Shown here in pieces: positions 22,561-35,238 of a stretch of DNA of 64,000 bases. A program made the translations under genes and the position numbers. The notes below the pieces were generated by a model. It did no database searches and was not told where the DNA came from. It saw only the letters and a list, made by a program, of their open reading frames with translations. This DNA is from Gentiana macrophylla (taxonomy: Eukaryota > Streptophyta > Magnoliopsida > Gentianales > Gentianaceae): assembly GCA_026214975.1 (NCBI GenBank), contig CM047805.1, positions 9,696,463 to 9,760,462 on the forward strand, given 5' to 3'. Positions within the stretch are counted from its first letter, which is position 1. Each line of letters starts with the position of its first letter.

Positions 22561-23588
22561 CTACGGTTAAAGGTGGTTCGCAGTGGTTGGTTGCAATCGA
22601 TCGTCATTTCTTTGCTTCACTCTGTGGTTTCAAGACCTATCGGACTTGGATCGTTTAAAGAGTTTTATCTTTTATTAGAGTGTATGATTTCTTTCATTGA
22701 AGTATATGTTTTCCTCCCTATATATTCTTAAAGAAATTCAGAGACACAACCAAAAAAATTAGCGCCATTATTTTACCATCATTAGCGCCAAAAAAATTTG
22801 TGAAAATTTGGGATTAGGGCATACAATTGTGGATCAGAATGTTTTTTAACTTCGAACCAAAAAAAAAACTAATTAATTAGTTTCCCTTTTTCGAATTTTT
22901 TTTTAAAGAATTATATTGTATCATTTCCATTGTTTTCCATTTTTTCTTTCTTTTTTTTAATATAAAATATCAAATACTAGACATAAATCCCTTCGTTCCC
23001 CTTCTTTTCTTTTCCTTTTATTTCTTCCAAACCAAACAAAGTCTTAGAGAATGAATCAAATATAGAATTACACTGTTTTTATACTAAAGTGATACTAAAA
23101 AAGATGAGACTATTAAAGATAAAAACCCTATTTGAGAAACACCTAACAATTTTTTTCTATGTTACTCTTAATTTATTATCAATTCAATAACTTTTTATTA
23201 TTTAACTTTTATTGCATTAATAAAAGTCAATAGGTATTTTAGTCATTTAACCTTAAAATTTATGACATTTAACCATTTTCCGAAACAATATGTAAATATT
23301 TAGGATGGTTTTTATTTTGGGACGGCGATAATACTTTATTGGAGCAAATACTAAACTCTTGTCTTTAATTTTGTAACTTTATAGCAGTAAGTTTGATCCC
23401 ATCTGTCTTTGGACAGTAATAAGCTTCTAATGAAAGGAAAATAAAAAGAGGCCGACAGACTTCATTCTAACGTAAACTAAAGAGAACCAGACCGTTTTTC
23501 CTAGTTATAAATGTTCTCCAAAAGCTTTTGTAGTTTTGGACTATGGTTCTAAAGTCCGTTAGGATGGTCCTTGTCGAACGTAACTCTC

Positions 23589-23720
23589 ACCGGGCGGATG
23601 TAGCCTACGGGTGGTGGATTGGTGTGAAATCTGTATTTACAGGAGTAGAATGGGCGGATGTAGCCTACAGGGGTGTGGTGAGGTGGGTGCATAGAAAGTA
23701 GAAGAAGAAAAAAAAATATA

Positions 23721-23786
<66 letters not shown>

Positions 23787-23843
23787 TATTGTAAAAACCA
23801 ATAGCATTATTGCCCCTCACGTCAAGATCTTGCATCCGCCACT
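23589..23843. mobile_element. hAT-like MITE with expanded (TA)n
   Basis: Left CACCGGGCGGATGTAGCC and right TTGCATCCGCCACT resemble hAT MITE ends. GGGCGGATGTAGCCTAC is repeated at about 23652, suggesting a nested or duplicated end. A (TA)n tract occupies about 23727-23782. No matching octamer was found outside. Confidence 0.5.
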
Positions 23844-25138
23844 AAAAAGAAGCGCTTCACAATTTCATATAAATAGGTCGATCGGCCTACTAAAAAAATA
23901 TTACGATGAGAATTTTCATAGATGACACGCGATATACGTAAAATTAATGCCTTATTTTTATAGATTGTTAAATCTTGACTCATATATGAACTCTAATCTA
24001 TTAGACTAATTTTAGTAATTACAAAATATCACTAATTTCCAACTTGTATCGCCAAATTCATGTAGTCTCTCCGCCACCCGATACTCACTCCCGTTTATAC
24101 ATTTAAAGGTTGAACCCAAACCTAATTAAAAGCTAAATTTGAGTTAATAAGAGAGAGAGGGTATGCATTGCAAATTGTATGAATATCTTAAATCTCAATG
24201 TGAAAGTTCAAAGGACTAATATATCATTTGACGATTGTTAATGTAAGATTTTTAAAACGATAAAAATTGGTTATAAAAAGTTGTGATATTCTGAAGAAAA
24301 TGTAGTAAATGTTTTTCGATTTGGTAAATGATCAATATTTCTGTACAATAAGAGATATATATATATATATATGATTTTTGCAAATAATAGCTCTAAAACA
24401 TAATTTTAGCCCTTTTCGAAAAAAAAAACATAATTTTAAAATAACCATCACAATATTAAACTCTAGAGACGAAATAGCTTGAACGCTAATTTAATTTAAT
24501 TTAATTTTAACTAGTAATAGTTGTGGAGAATTGGACATAAAATAAGAAGTATCCATCAGTCCTTTCACGCATGTGAGAATATGGACCCCAAACAACAATT
24601 CTTTGCCCCCACTATTTCCCCCTTCCAACAACCATAAATATCACTGAATACAACGCACTACACATTAAAAAGCCGCCCCCTACCCCCACCCCCCCAAGCA
24701 AGATGAATGGGACCCTCTCCCTAAATTCAAATATTAAACCTGCGGATTAGACATTGGTCAACTGGTTAATACAAAAACCACGACACTAGAAGGGCCAGCG
24801 CTATTGCCAGAGCATCTTTGCTCCATCAGAGCTACTTTCCAAATCTATCATCCAACACATTTATTAGATGCAGCCTGCAGTTTCTATTGATAACTTATAT
24901 AAGGATAAAAATGGTAAACTGCTCTGGTTCTAACGGAAGTGCTTTGGCATTATTGCCAGCCCACTAGAAGACATCGGCCGGATTTAAATCTTAGTTGAAG
25001 CAAATGAGTGCATAGGGAACTTTCAGTAATATAATGCAAGCATATCATTTATTGGGTTGAAAACATTAATGTCCTTCAATACCTTTGTAGTTTGGCATAG
25101 ATGGTAACAGTGTCGTAGAGGTCAAGAGTTAAATTGTA
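23844..25138. other. AT-rich intergenic DNA
   Basis: I see no gene. A short (TA)n lies at about 24356-24372, and a low-complexity AATTTAATTT run near 24490. The region 22561-23588 is likewise featureless. Confidence 0.5.
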
Positions 25139-25271
25139 CTCCCTCCGTTTTTTTAACTGTTATATCTGATGTCCAGATTTATCTAAAAAAATATTAATCT
25201 TAAGCTAAAAATTGATCAGGTTCATCCAAAAAATTATATCAAATATGACTGTTAAAAAAAAAACGAGGGGG
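25139..25271. mobile_element. Stowaway-type (Tc1/mariner) MITE
   Basis: CTCCCTCCGTTTTTTTAACTG at the left and CTGTTAAAAAAAAAACGAGGGGGA at the right form terminal inverted repeats. The left flank is TA, the expected target; the right flank is degenerate. The length is 133 bp with no coding capacity. Confidence 0.75.
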
Positions 25272-25559
25272 ATTGATTCTCCAAGTAAAAAAATTCAAAC
25301 TTTGAAAGCATTTGGAGAACGAGTTCAAATGTAGTCGAGTTAGTTATGGCTCTAGATATTGGAGTGCGTCCAAGGTAACCAAGAAAGAAGTAACATCAAT
25401 CACCACAATAAACTTGCAAGGCAAATATTCTGTTATGTTTCGTTTATTTTGATAAATGGAATTCATTGTATGAGTACAATTATAAGCTAATGAAATGCAT
25501 TGAAACTTCATTCAAAAGCAATGGAAAAAATGATACTTTCTATAGATGAAAATTAATAG

Positions 25560-25860
25560 AATTGGGTGAAATGAAAATTGACAAAGCACAACCACCTCGA
25601 ACCCCAACCCACCCTAATCATACGTTTCCATCGTGCTACACGGTCACCCATACCTCATCCCTACCCTCACAATACACCACCCTAATTTACCATACACCTT
25701 CACCCGACTTCACACCATATCATTCACCCTGCCCTTTAACCCTCACCCACTTTATCTTACCCATATTTTAAACCTAACTCTATGCCACCCTACCTCACCG
25801 ACAAGCCACACTATCACCCCCCACACACGCCTACCCTACCATAAAAATAATAAGAAAAGA
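25560..25860. other. Strand-asymmetric C/A-rich tract
   Basis: The plus strand is rich in CCCTA, CCACC and TCACCC words and poor in G from about 25590 to 25850. Open frames here reflect composition. Probably a degenerate repeat. Confidence 0.4.
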
Positions 25861-25904
25861 AGAGCTTATACCATCAATGAATAAGAAACATGGGGGATTA
25901 TAAT

Positions 25905-26580
25905 TGCAACGTCCCACATTGAAAAAATGGAAAATATTATTAAAATATAATAATGAGACATAATAACTTGGGTTAACCATTCTAGACCAAACGAGTGCAA
26001 TGAATATAAGTAGTTATCGGATCCATTATGGCTCAAGTAGCACTGCTAGACCCAAAGTTCTAGGGCATTAACGCAGTATCAAAGTCAACTACTAGAGGAA
26101 ACTAAATGTCACACCGTGAGAGAGGGTGTAGACCACTTATAATATCCGCTAGTAAGGGTTGGGGGCACCTCTAAACTCCTCTGTGTATTGACAATGACGT
26201 CAGTTCATTAAGAGAAAGAGAATGTAATGTTTCACGTTGAAATAATGTGAGAAATATTATTAGGTATAAGCCTCTTAAATCCTTAAGTAGAGTACTGCAA
26301 GGACGCTAACTCCATAAGTGAGGCAGAGCGGAGAAAGATTATTAAAATGTAAATTCGATATATAATAGACTTCACAACTTGGGCACCTAAGTTATACCAA
26401 ACCAAACGATCACGATAAAGTTAACTCGGTTATTGAATTCATCACAAAATAAAGAGTTCGACCTTCACAACTTGGGTCACCTAATTTAGACCAAACCAAA
26501 CGATGACCATAGAGTTAATTAGCTATTGGATTCATCATAAAATAGAGACTTGAACCAGAGTTTTGGAGCATTACAATAAC
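25905..26580. repeat. Interspersed repeat with an internal tandem duplication
   Basis: Contains CAACGTCCCACATTGAAAAA, a second similar start at 26229 (GTTTCACGTTGAAATAATG), and two tandem units, about 26370-26460 and 26462-26555. Both tandem units read CACAACTTGGG..CACCTAA, CCAAACCAAACGAT and TATTG.ATTCATCA.AAA. It ends near CATTACAATAACG. This looks like a plant LTR or SINE-type repeat; class unassigned. From 26580 to 27249 I see only AT-rich flank and the 3' region of the FLA gene. Confidence 0.5.
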
Positions 26581-27249
26581 GTTTTTAAAAAGTTGTTTTC
26601 GCACGTAAAATTTAATGATTGATTTTCCCATAACATTATATTCTTACTCCTATACAAAACCATATGCAATAGAGAGAAAATTAAAGAATAATATCTGAGA
26701 CCTAAGTGGTAATACAACTAATGACAGCGTGATGATCCAGAACAATTATGACGCAAATCATTGTGTTCGTGTCAGATTAATTAAAAAAAGTAAAGCAAAC
26801 TGCACTTTAAACGAAACTTGTAGAGAAGGACAAAAGTCCTGTGAGTCAACAGCTGTTACATAGCTGGTGTCAATGTATGACATATTAATGAAAAATAAAT
26901 TGATTATAGAAATTAAATTATTCTATATACTTCGAAGATTTATTATACTTTCATTTCAATTTATCAGACACTTTTCACATGTAAAATGAAAAAAATTAAC
27001 ATTAAATATCGATTCAACAAAATGACATAAATTATTAAATAAAACGTGACGAAAATGATATTAATGAACTGAAAATTCACATAGAATAATCTTTCCACAC
27101 TCCTAGATAAATAAAGACAGGAGTAAAAAAAAAAACCTCCAAATTAACAACAGAACATTTTCTCAACAAAAAAAATAAAAAATTTAACAACAGAACAAAT
27201 AAAAATAGTGGCAAATTAACAAAATAAATATATGTCATGAAATGACAAT

Positions 27250-28515
27250 TTAGGACAAGAAAACAGCCACAATTAACGAAACCGACACTGTGAGTAAAAC
27301 GCTTCCAAGCACCGGCACTCTCATGTGATTAGCTGCAGCTTTATCGGCGGTGCTTTTCTCATCGGAAGCTGGACCCTCCGACGGAGCATTAGAAGGCGAC
27401 GAAGTCGGCGGCGCAGGAGGAGATAACAACGGCGAAGGCGACAAGGGCGAATCCGCTGGACTAGGAGCCAAAGGCGACGGAGATGGAGACGGAGATAATT
27501 CAGGAGCTGGTCCCGGCGCCGGAGATGGTGCTTTACCGAAAAGCTCAACCGGAAGGAATATACTATCAACGGTGAAAATAACGAACGGAGTCGAGTCAAG
27601 CACCGTCGAAGCAACACGAGCAGTATCAACTCCAGTGTCGACAGTGACCGCATCACCGGCGGTGGTGAAACTCAAATCGAATTTTCCAGAACCACCAGAA
27701 GCAAGAGTCGGAACAGAACCGGATTGAGTCTTCAACGAACCGATCGGAGAATAATCTCCGATTGCATGATATTCAAGCAAATTATTAAGCTCAACATTCG
27801 TTAATTTACTCAGATCTGGCAATTTCGGAGCTTTAAACGCCTCATCATTAGGCGCGAAAATCGTTAATCCTTTATCCGCAGCAGCTTGATAAACTTTCAG
27901 TACACCGGTTTGCAACAACAAACCAGCAAAAATCTTACACCCAGCCTTCTCCAACAACGCCGTAATATTCAAATCCGAAGCCGCCGGCGCCGGAGCAGTC
28001 AAAACACCCGGCGCAATAATCGGTGCACTAATCTCCAAAATCGAGATATTATACTTGATCTGCTCAACCGACTTCGTATAAGTCGAATCAAGCGTCGAAC
28101 CAGGAGCAGCAGAACCAAAGCCGACCTTACCGCCTTTCAAATCGGTAATATTCACATGACCTAAATTACCGCCGGCATTACCGGTGGTTTGATACAACGT
28201 AGTAGTAAGAATCGTACCATCGTTAAGCTGATGAAGCTTCGCACCGTCGAAATAATCAAGCAGAACGAGAAGCGACAAAGCTCTTTTGATTACCGCCAAA
28301 GGATGCTTACCGGCGAGAGCATCCATAGCGCCATTGTTCAAAGCAAGGACAGTGATTGTCTGCCGGCTGTTTATCTCGCCGTCGAGCTTTGTCTCCGACA
28401 AGTACTTGTTGAACTCCGAGTATTCTGGATATTTTGACAAGACTTCTGTGATATTGTGAGCATTTGAGAAAGCGAGAAGGAAGGAAATGCAGAAGATGGA
28501 GATTAAAGCCGCCAT
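27250..28515 (-). CDS. Fasciclin-like arabinogalactan protein (two FAS1 domains, GPI-anchored)
   Basis: Intronless, 421 residues. An N-terminal signal peptide (about 1-19) precedes the first FAS1 domain (about 20-165, with the H1-like [14 protein letters not shown] and LLVLLDYF). The second FAS1 domain (about 185-325) has [23 protein letters not shown] and [12 protein letters not shown] Pro/Ser/Ala-rich arabinogalactan region (about 330-395; [20 protein letters not shown]) follows, then a hydrophobic C-terminal tail ([16 protein letters not shown]) that signals GPI attachment. Four Asn-X-Ser/Thr sites occur (N21 and others). Overall order and sequence are closest to the FLA8/FLA10 group of cell-surface adhesion-like proteoglycans. 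The ATG at 28515 begins the signal peptide. The frame is intact with no sign of decay, and this is the clearest functional gene in the window. Confidence 0.97.
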   Translation of the reverse strand: MAALISIFCISFLLAFSNAHNITEVLSKYPEYSEFNKYLSETKLDGEINSRQTITVLALNNGAMDALAGKHPLAVIKRALSLLVLLDYFDGAKLHQLNDGTILTTTLYQTTGNAGGNLGHVNITDLKGGKVGFGSAAPGSTLDSTYTKSVEQIKYNISILEISAPIIAPGVLTAPAPAASDLNITALLEKAGCKIFAGLLLQTGVLKVYQAAADKGLTIFAPNDEAFKAPKLPDLSKLTNVELNNLLEYHAIGDYSPIGSLKTQSGSVPTLASGGSGKFDLSFTTAGDAVTVDTGVDTARVASTVLDSTPFVIFTVDSIFLPVELFGKAPSPAPGPAPELSPSPSPSPLAPSPADSPLSPSPLLSPPAPPTSSPSNAPSEGPASDEKSTADKAAANHMRVPVLGSVLLTVSVSLIVAVFLS

Positions 28516-28579
28516 TAATGGAGAAAACGTGGAAGGTAAAGAAAGGAAGTCAGAGGATTTGAAGAAACGGAAAGGAGGG

Positions 28580-28587
28580 ATATATTT
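28580..28587 (-). promoter_or_regulatory. Likely TATA box of the FLA gene
   Basis: The minus strand AATATATC lies about 65 bases upstream of the FLA start codon, a position that would leave a short 5' leader. Confidence 0.45.
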
Positions 28588-28902
28588 GAAGGTGGAGAGG
28601 CAATTAACTAGGGTTGGGAATTTGAGGGGTGTCTGGTTAAATGGGGTAAAGGGTTAGGTTAACTAACCAGGGTTTTTGCCTCACATATTAATATAATTGA
28701 TTTTTCAAATGTTTGATGATATAATATAGTTATAATCGATTTTACAATAGTTTATCCTAATAACAGACTATTTAAAAATCGATTATATATGACCAATATT
28801 GCGAATACCAAAAAGATAAAATTTCCCATTTTTTCCTTCTATGAGCGTCTCTAATGAGAAGTTTAAAAAATGGAAATTTTAAACTTGAATATATAATCAT
28901 AG

Positions 28903-29026
28903 GGTAAATTGGTTAAATTGAGGCATCAGGACTAAAATGTCATGAGTTTGAGTCGGTCTCACCGTGTGTATGTGTGTGTTATAGTCCTGTAATTGAGGTG
29001 GGTTAATTTTGTTTCGAAAAAAAATC
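28903..29026 (+). mobile_element. tRNA-derived SINE with TSD
   Basis: GGTAAATTGGTTAAATTGAGG (A-box-like) and GAGTTTGAGTC (B-box-like) are followed by a unique body and an A-run (29017-29024). ATCATAG occurs on both sides (28896-28902 and 29027-29033). It lies about 390 bp upstream of the FLA start codon. Confidence 0.6.
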
Positions 29027-29289
29027 ATCATAGAGTAGATAACTAGGTTAAGTGTCAAATAAAATCTCCAACCTGTTTGGTTTTGGGTTAGATTGGGTTG
29101 AATGAATTATGTGAAGAGAAAATAAAATAAAATGAATTGAAATAATGATTATAAAATTAAAATATTGATTGAAATTTGTGTAGAAGAAAAATTATTGATG
29201 AGAGAGATTTTAATGACTATTATATCTTCGTGGATGGATGAAACAATTCTCGAGGGTTGGTATGAAACCCTTCCTACCAAGTCTAATAA

Positions 29290-29885
29290 GTTCCAGTCAT
29301 GTTTAAAGGTTTGTCTATTCATATAAGATACCGTAAATGTATGAGAGGGTATTTGTTTTATGATCCTAAATATGACAATGTAATTGTGTGGACTAATATT
29401 GTGTTTCTCGGGAATGATTACGTTATAGACCATAAGTCTCAAAGTAAAGTTGTACTTGAGAAGTTACCTTCTGGTCAGATCAGACCATAGCGTGCCCACA
29501 AGTGTTGTAAGTCAATCCACCACTAATACCACAATACGTAATCATAATGCAAGACCTGATAGTGTGGTTAAACCACCTATCCTCGATACGACATGCATGA
29601 AGAAACAAATGTTGCTGCCTCTAAGGGTGCCAGATGATCCAATTTTTTTTGAAATGTGAAAGAAAATTCAGGCAAAGATAGGTGGTGGCTATAACCAATG
29701 AAACAAAAAATAAAGTCCATGCACTCAAATTTTATGAGGAAACTTGCGGATCGTCCAAAGAGAGTTAGACTCAGGTGAAGCAAATGGGTCTACAAAAAGA
29801 AGGTAGGAGTTGGTGGAAAATTAATGAATTTCAAAGAACAACTTGTAGAAATTTTTTACTTACATCCATAAAGGAGTCCAGTATA
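29290..29885 (+). pseudogene. Copia integrase-to-RT junction fragment, heavily decayed
   Basis: GYLFYDPKYDNVIVWTNIVF and DHKSQSKVVLEKL (29299-29480) are the copia post-integrase region. About 350 bases on, KWVYKKKVGVGGK with a preceding RPKRVRL matches the start of the RT domain (normally KWVYK...). Many stops. No LTRs nearby. Confidence 0.7.
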
Positions 29886-30309
29886 ATGAGATTTTCTCAC
29901 TTGTAGTTATGCTCGAATCCACCCACGTACTTTTTTTATTAGTTCAATGTTTAGATTATGAGATCTGACAGATTATTGTTAAAATGACTTTTTTTGAATG
30001 ACTTACCTCCCTGTAGGTAAATTGTGTATTCCTTTGTTGGAAGCTTCTACTCAATATTGAGCACTTTGGATTCTCGCCCCTTTTCCCCTTCTTCTTTTTT
30101 CTATTAATAACTTGCTTATTTTTCATGCTATTCCGGTTAGAATACTTCTGCCCTTACTTTTTTTTAATTGAGCTGCTAGTATTTATGTCCTTCAAAAAAA
30201 GAAATTTTTTGATTCGTTCGAGCAAACATAGTCAAAAGAAGAGTTTGATCCAGGCTCAAAAAAGAAGAAGAAAAATAATGTATGAAAAATTATATATTCA
30301 TATAATATT
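29886..30309. other. Intergenic, no gene seen
   Basis: AT-rich sequence between the copia remnant and the split LINE. No supported feature. Confidence 0.5.
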
Positions 30310-30659
30310 GTATTCAACAATTGATTTTCTTGAAAATTATGTTAACTAAACCTGATTCCATCTCAGCTCGTGTTCTTAAAGCAAAATACTTTGATAATCG
30401 AGATTTTAAAGATGCTTCCACCACAAAAAATCCCTCAGCTATTTGGAGAAGCATTTTGAGTGGGAAGGTGCTTCTTTTTCGGGGTCTAAGATGGAGTGTA
30501 GAAGTGGACTAAACATTGATATCTTTGATGACCCATGGCTGCCCAGTTCGGCTTCTTTTCATGCTTGCCCCGATGAAGTCAAACTGCCGAATCGTAAAGT
30601 TAGTTGTCTTATCAACCCATCTACTCACCAATGGCGAAATTATTTAATCCGAGAGGCCT
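30310..30659 (+). pseudogene. L1-type LINE, left part (interrupted by LTR)
   Basis: The plus strand reads SISARVLKAKYFDN, NPSAIWRSILSGK and, in another frame, NIDIFDDPWLP. These are the L1 ORF2 block after RT (KAKYF...W.DPWLP). The frame continues across the LTR: the codons before 30659 and after 33048 join to read REAFNPFEVEKI, showing that the LTR was inserted into this LINE. Confidence 0.85.
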
Positions 30660-33047
30660 TGTAACGCCCTGTTCCCGGACACCGAGTCCTTATCCGGAAA
30701 AGGAACGTTCGGCACATATAAAATAAAATAAATTCCACTTTATACGTAAGTCTCTACTATGACGTATCGAGTTAAGCAAAACGGAAGCAAAAGACTCGGG
30801 TATAAATTTTTCCCAAACATCCAAGAATAGAAACTCAAACTAAAGATAGAAATGTAACATTTATTACATTGAAGAAAACCAAACGAATCCAAACGTACGA
30901 AAACCTCCAAACGTAAACTAAAAGGAAAGTACAACGTTTCCCAAAAACAATACATCTAAAGAATATGAAAGAAAAACGGAATAAATAAACGCTTCAACTC
31001 CGGCGTCCTCAAACGTCGTCACCAAAGTCTTCCTCGAAATCCTGCTCAACTTGTTCATCTTCTCTCCCCCAAACACATAGAAAACAATGCATTTGAGGTA
31101 AGTACAAAGTACTTAATAAAAGGTAGAAGCTACAATTTAATTAAGGTTTATAATTTTAAAAGGTTATCTTTATGAGACCGACTCAATATATGGTTCACTT
31201 CATGCTCATCGACATGTTATGACTATATGTTTCTAGCTTAGCTTATCTTGGTTACGTCATCACTCAAGGACACTACGCATGGCGTTCATCAGCCTGAAGA
31301 TATACTTGCTAACTAACGGTGATTAGCACCTGATAGCTCCGGGGTCTCCCCGGTATGCGTATACGCTCGATGGATTTCCTCCACTACCCTCCAGCCCTTT
31401 GAGCCAGTAACGTTGTTCACCTTTTAGGAACGTATCACATCGCCGATATGAATTAGTGCCTAACCGAGAATAGATGACGTTTTATCTTTTACTACACATA
31501 TGTAATTATTATGTGTTGTATTAACTAGCCACCTAAGTGTTTTCAAGGCAAAGCTCACCTTATCAACTCTACTCCCTCACTTAGACAACTAGACATCACA
31601 TCCTATCAAGTACACAGACATTGATGAACTCTAGTTCATCAAAGCACAAGCCTTTTCATGCCCTTCCGACGGATCCGAACTTCAACTCCCTTTAAGAGTA
31701 CATTCGGTGCTAAAACTAAACGAATCGGAAGCTCAATCGAGGCTTGTTCATGTTTATTTAATGTTATTAGTTCATGAAACAACATTTAAAAAATCCCAAA
31801 CATAACTTAAAGTAACTTATTTATCAAAACAGGGGCAATGTGCGCACATTCCAATGGAATGTGTGCACTGTTAAGAAATAGATTTATCTTACTATATTTA
31901 TCATATCTACTAGATAGATTTGTCTTATCCACAAGAGTGACACTTGTCACTAGCTAGTATTAGCCACTGGGTTAGTGTGTGTAACTACTATGTGTAGTAA
32001 ACACTATATCAATCATGTTTGAGCCATCATTGTATGTATGAGAAACAATTCTATCAATATATGAAATTCTTTTAGTTTCATCATTGGGCGAAAAATACAT
32101 TCAGCCCGGCCAGTGTGTGCACATTCCAGGGGAATGTCGCGACACTCGTAACTCGTCCCCATTCAAACCTTGGCAATGTGCACACACGGCTAGTCAATGT
32201 GCGCACATTGAGCGCACAAAACTCTCTAAACACGTTTTTATGCACTTTTACGATCTCTACTCAAATCCAAACATGTTCAACATCAAAATACTCAGAAAAA
32301 TATGAATTTTATCTACCATAACAACCCTAAATCCTTAGGCAACACGAAGGTATGATTTCTAACATAAAATCATATCAAACCTTAACATAAAACCTAATAA
32401 ACCATAAATTAACTTGTAGGAAGATCCTCTTACCTTTTAGCAAGCTAATCCAAGTCCAAAACTCAGAAAAACTGCAGCAAACGATCTTTCCTCTCACAGA
32501 AAACCTATGTGATCAATCCAAATTCGCATTAGAATCGATCACACGCTTCGATTAAAACAAAACTATGAAAGATATGAGTTTTGATCTCTAAAACTCATCC
32601 AAGAACACATCTAGGTCGAAATTACATACCTCAACGAAGCTCTGAACTTTGAGTATTGAAACGACGCTCCTTTCACGACGATTCCAATGCTCTACTCGAA
32701 TATGAAAACGATTGAGATTTGAATTAGGAACTGATGGAAAATCTCTCAGCCCTAAATTGCTCTATGTGCCGTTTCTCTCAATGAACATAGGAAATTTTCT
32801 GATTTCTTTTTGGTTATGAGAACTAATGAGATTTATTTTCCTTAAATAGATAATCCCAAAAATAATAATTTCTTATTATTTTTCCCATATTATAATAATC
32901 AGATTTTCCTTAATATATATATACAAATTTCGAAATATATGTATATTTATCCCATAAAACTTAACTCCAATAAAAGTATTCAGAATAATAATATTTTGTT
33001 TTCGTAAAATGACACTTCTGCCTTTTCCTGAAAATCAGAATATTACA
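30660..33047. mobile_element. Solo LTR, about 2.39 kb, inserted in the LINE
   Basis: Begins TGTAACGCCCTGTTCC and ends GAATATTACA, a TG...CA element with a short TGTAA/TTACA terminal inverted repeat. The flanking pentamers GGCCT and AGCCT differ at one base, close to the expected 5-bp duplication. No pol domains are present inside. Start and length fit a long gypsy-type LTR, but the family is not established. An inner region repeats GTGCGCACATTCCA-like words (31840-31865, 32113-32133, 32200-32212). Confidence 0.7.
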
Positions 33048-34205
33048 AGCCTTCAATCCGTTTGAAGTGGAAAAAATTATGTCTATCCCGCTTTCTCTAG
33101 AATCTAAGGCGGATACGTTGATATGGCACCATTCAAGTAATGGGATTTATTCAGTTAAAACTGGATATCAGCTGGCTTATGAGCTCAAATTCCAAGAAGA
33201 TACATCATTGGCTTCTTCATCATCTGCCTCGCATTCTAAAATTTGGTCTCGCCTTTGGAAAATTAAAATAAATCCACGAATCATTCATTTCACTTGGAAG
33301 ATTCTAAATAATGCGCTACCTACGGCATCCACCCTTCGATCTAGAGGCTTTGACAACAGATTATGCTAGGTTTGTTTGCAGGATGAAGAAACTATTTGGC
33401 ATTGTCTTTTGAATGTCTTATCCCGCGATCCATTTGGCGCAGTCACCATCTAGGAGAGTTTTTCTCAAACTTGCGAATTCACTCCTTGATTGATTGGTTT
33501 GATGAAATGCTAAATCTGGGAGATGAGACCGAATTGATTCAGGTTATCCATCTCTTATGGAATATTTAGAAGGCCAGAAATGCATATATTTTTCAAGGGG
33601 AGCGGGTGAATACAAGCTCAATTTCTATTCGGTCTGCCATTGAAGCAGATGAGTACAAACAGGTCATATTGAATCAATCAGGAAGCAGCATGGACCCGGA
33701 TGATGTTAAATGGAATCCTCCACCCCCAAGCTTTCTCAAGTTTAATGTTGATGCATCTTTTAATGATTCTTCAACGGCGATTGGTGGGATTCTTCGTAAT
33801 AGCCATGGGCGAATAATTCGAAGCTTCTCTAAGAAATTGCAAGGAAAATATAATGTTTTTGTTTGGGAGACTTTAGCTATCCTTCAAGCTTTGTCCTTCG
33901 CACTCACATGGGGCTCTTTAATGTTATCAATAAAAGTGACTCTCTCTCTCTACATGGCGACTTCAAAATCATGTAGAAGACATGTCTTCGGCTGTAAGTA
34001 TTTTGGATGATTGCAGAACACTTATGCCATCTTTCATTTCCCTATCTTTCTCCTTTGTTAAAAGGCAAGGCAATACACCTGCCCATATTCTTGCTAGGGA
34101 AGACCTCAATCTTGTTGGATGTCTAGAATGAGGTTCTTTTCCACCCGCTCATGTTATTTATGCTTGTATGTCAGACTATGATTGATTTTGAATAAAAACA
34201 CCTTT
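33048..34205 (+). pseudogene. L1-type LINE, right part with zf-RVT and RNase H
   Basis: Continues the 30310 fragment. ESKADTLIWHHSSNGIYSVK and HFTWKILNNALPTASTLRSRG are followed by a stop, then zf-RVT remains (VCLQDEETIWHCLL). The RNase H domain at 33606-34010 shows FLKFNVDASFNDSSTAIGGI and VWETLAILQAL. The 3' end is near 34205, marked by AATAAAAA and a short A-run. Several stops and a frameshift after 33950 show it is dead. A host-type RNase H at the C-terminus is usual for plant L1 elements. Confidence 0.88.
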
Positions 34206-35238
34206 TACCCCTAAAAAAAAGATATTGTTCTTGTAGAATGTGACAACGACATCTTGGCGCAACATTGGTGGTTTTAATGGTCCATTCCGAGGTAGTATGT
34301 TGTATTATGTTGCTTCCTCATAATTACAATCACTAAATTATGTCACGCGTACCACGATCTCTTAAGTACTACTAAAAAAGACACGTGTCGGACACCCAAA
34401 CTTTGAGTTGATGACTGATTTCCCTAACAAAACATTACATGATTTCTTAAATACCTCCCACTAATAAGGTATTATTATTCCACATAATTACTTTATTCAT
34501 GACTATCAGGTATAATCGTTTCTATTCTTATGCCTACATTATTTCTTATAAGGTGATATCGTTGTCACAACAAACGATCGTGTCATAACCAGTGATATAA
34601 TATACTTTTACATCATTGTTTATGATTGGTCCTCTAAATGATGATCAATAAATCATATACGGATTGAAGCCGCGTGCCATGATCTGCACCGTCTGTTTCT
34701 AAACTGGATAAATACTGTATGATGATCCGGATTTGTTTAGTATTAAACTTTCCACATATATAGATACCACCCAAGGACTTTTTCAATAAATCCTACGTCG
34801 TGATCAATCAAGGACTCAGCTATATTAGGGGCTAAGGAAGGTTAAGTCTACCCGACGAGAAAAAAAAATTCTACACCAAACAACCGTTATGACAGTAACA
34901 TTTTCGGTTTTTTAATAACTATGAAACATCTCTCCTAAATTGGGGAACGAAAGTTTGGTCATTATTTGTCAACAGCTGTAGAACTCCACTCATTAGGGGT
35001 AGTTGGTTTTGTCTGTTATTGTTTTGCTCCACTGGAACGGGACCATGCCCTTTGATTGATCAATATAAGGTAACGGCTAACTGTGCAGTACATTGATATA
35101 GCTACATGTTCTTGAGGTTTTTTTTTTAATATTATTATTATTATTATAAGAATAAATACTCGTTCGAAGTTCTATAATTGTAGCGATAACACATACATAG
35201 TTCTATTTATCATAACAATAAAAGATATAAACAAGAAA
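34206..35238. other. Intergenic, no gene seen
   Basis: No coding region or recognisable repeat apart from an ATT microsatellite near 35130-35145. Confidence 0.5.

Noticed and set aside
25562..25884. Thr/Pro/His-rich open frames
   Set aside because: Explained by the C/A-rich composition of the tract; no start context or homologous domain.
27321..28437. Long antisense open frames over the FLA gene
   Set aside because: They are shadows of the strong FLA coding frame and show no domain or start context.
32084..32321. Overlapping small plus-strand frames inside the solo LTR
   Set aside because: Composed of repeated GTGCGCACATT words with no recognisable protein.
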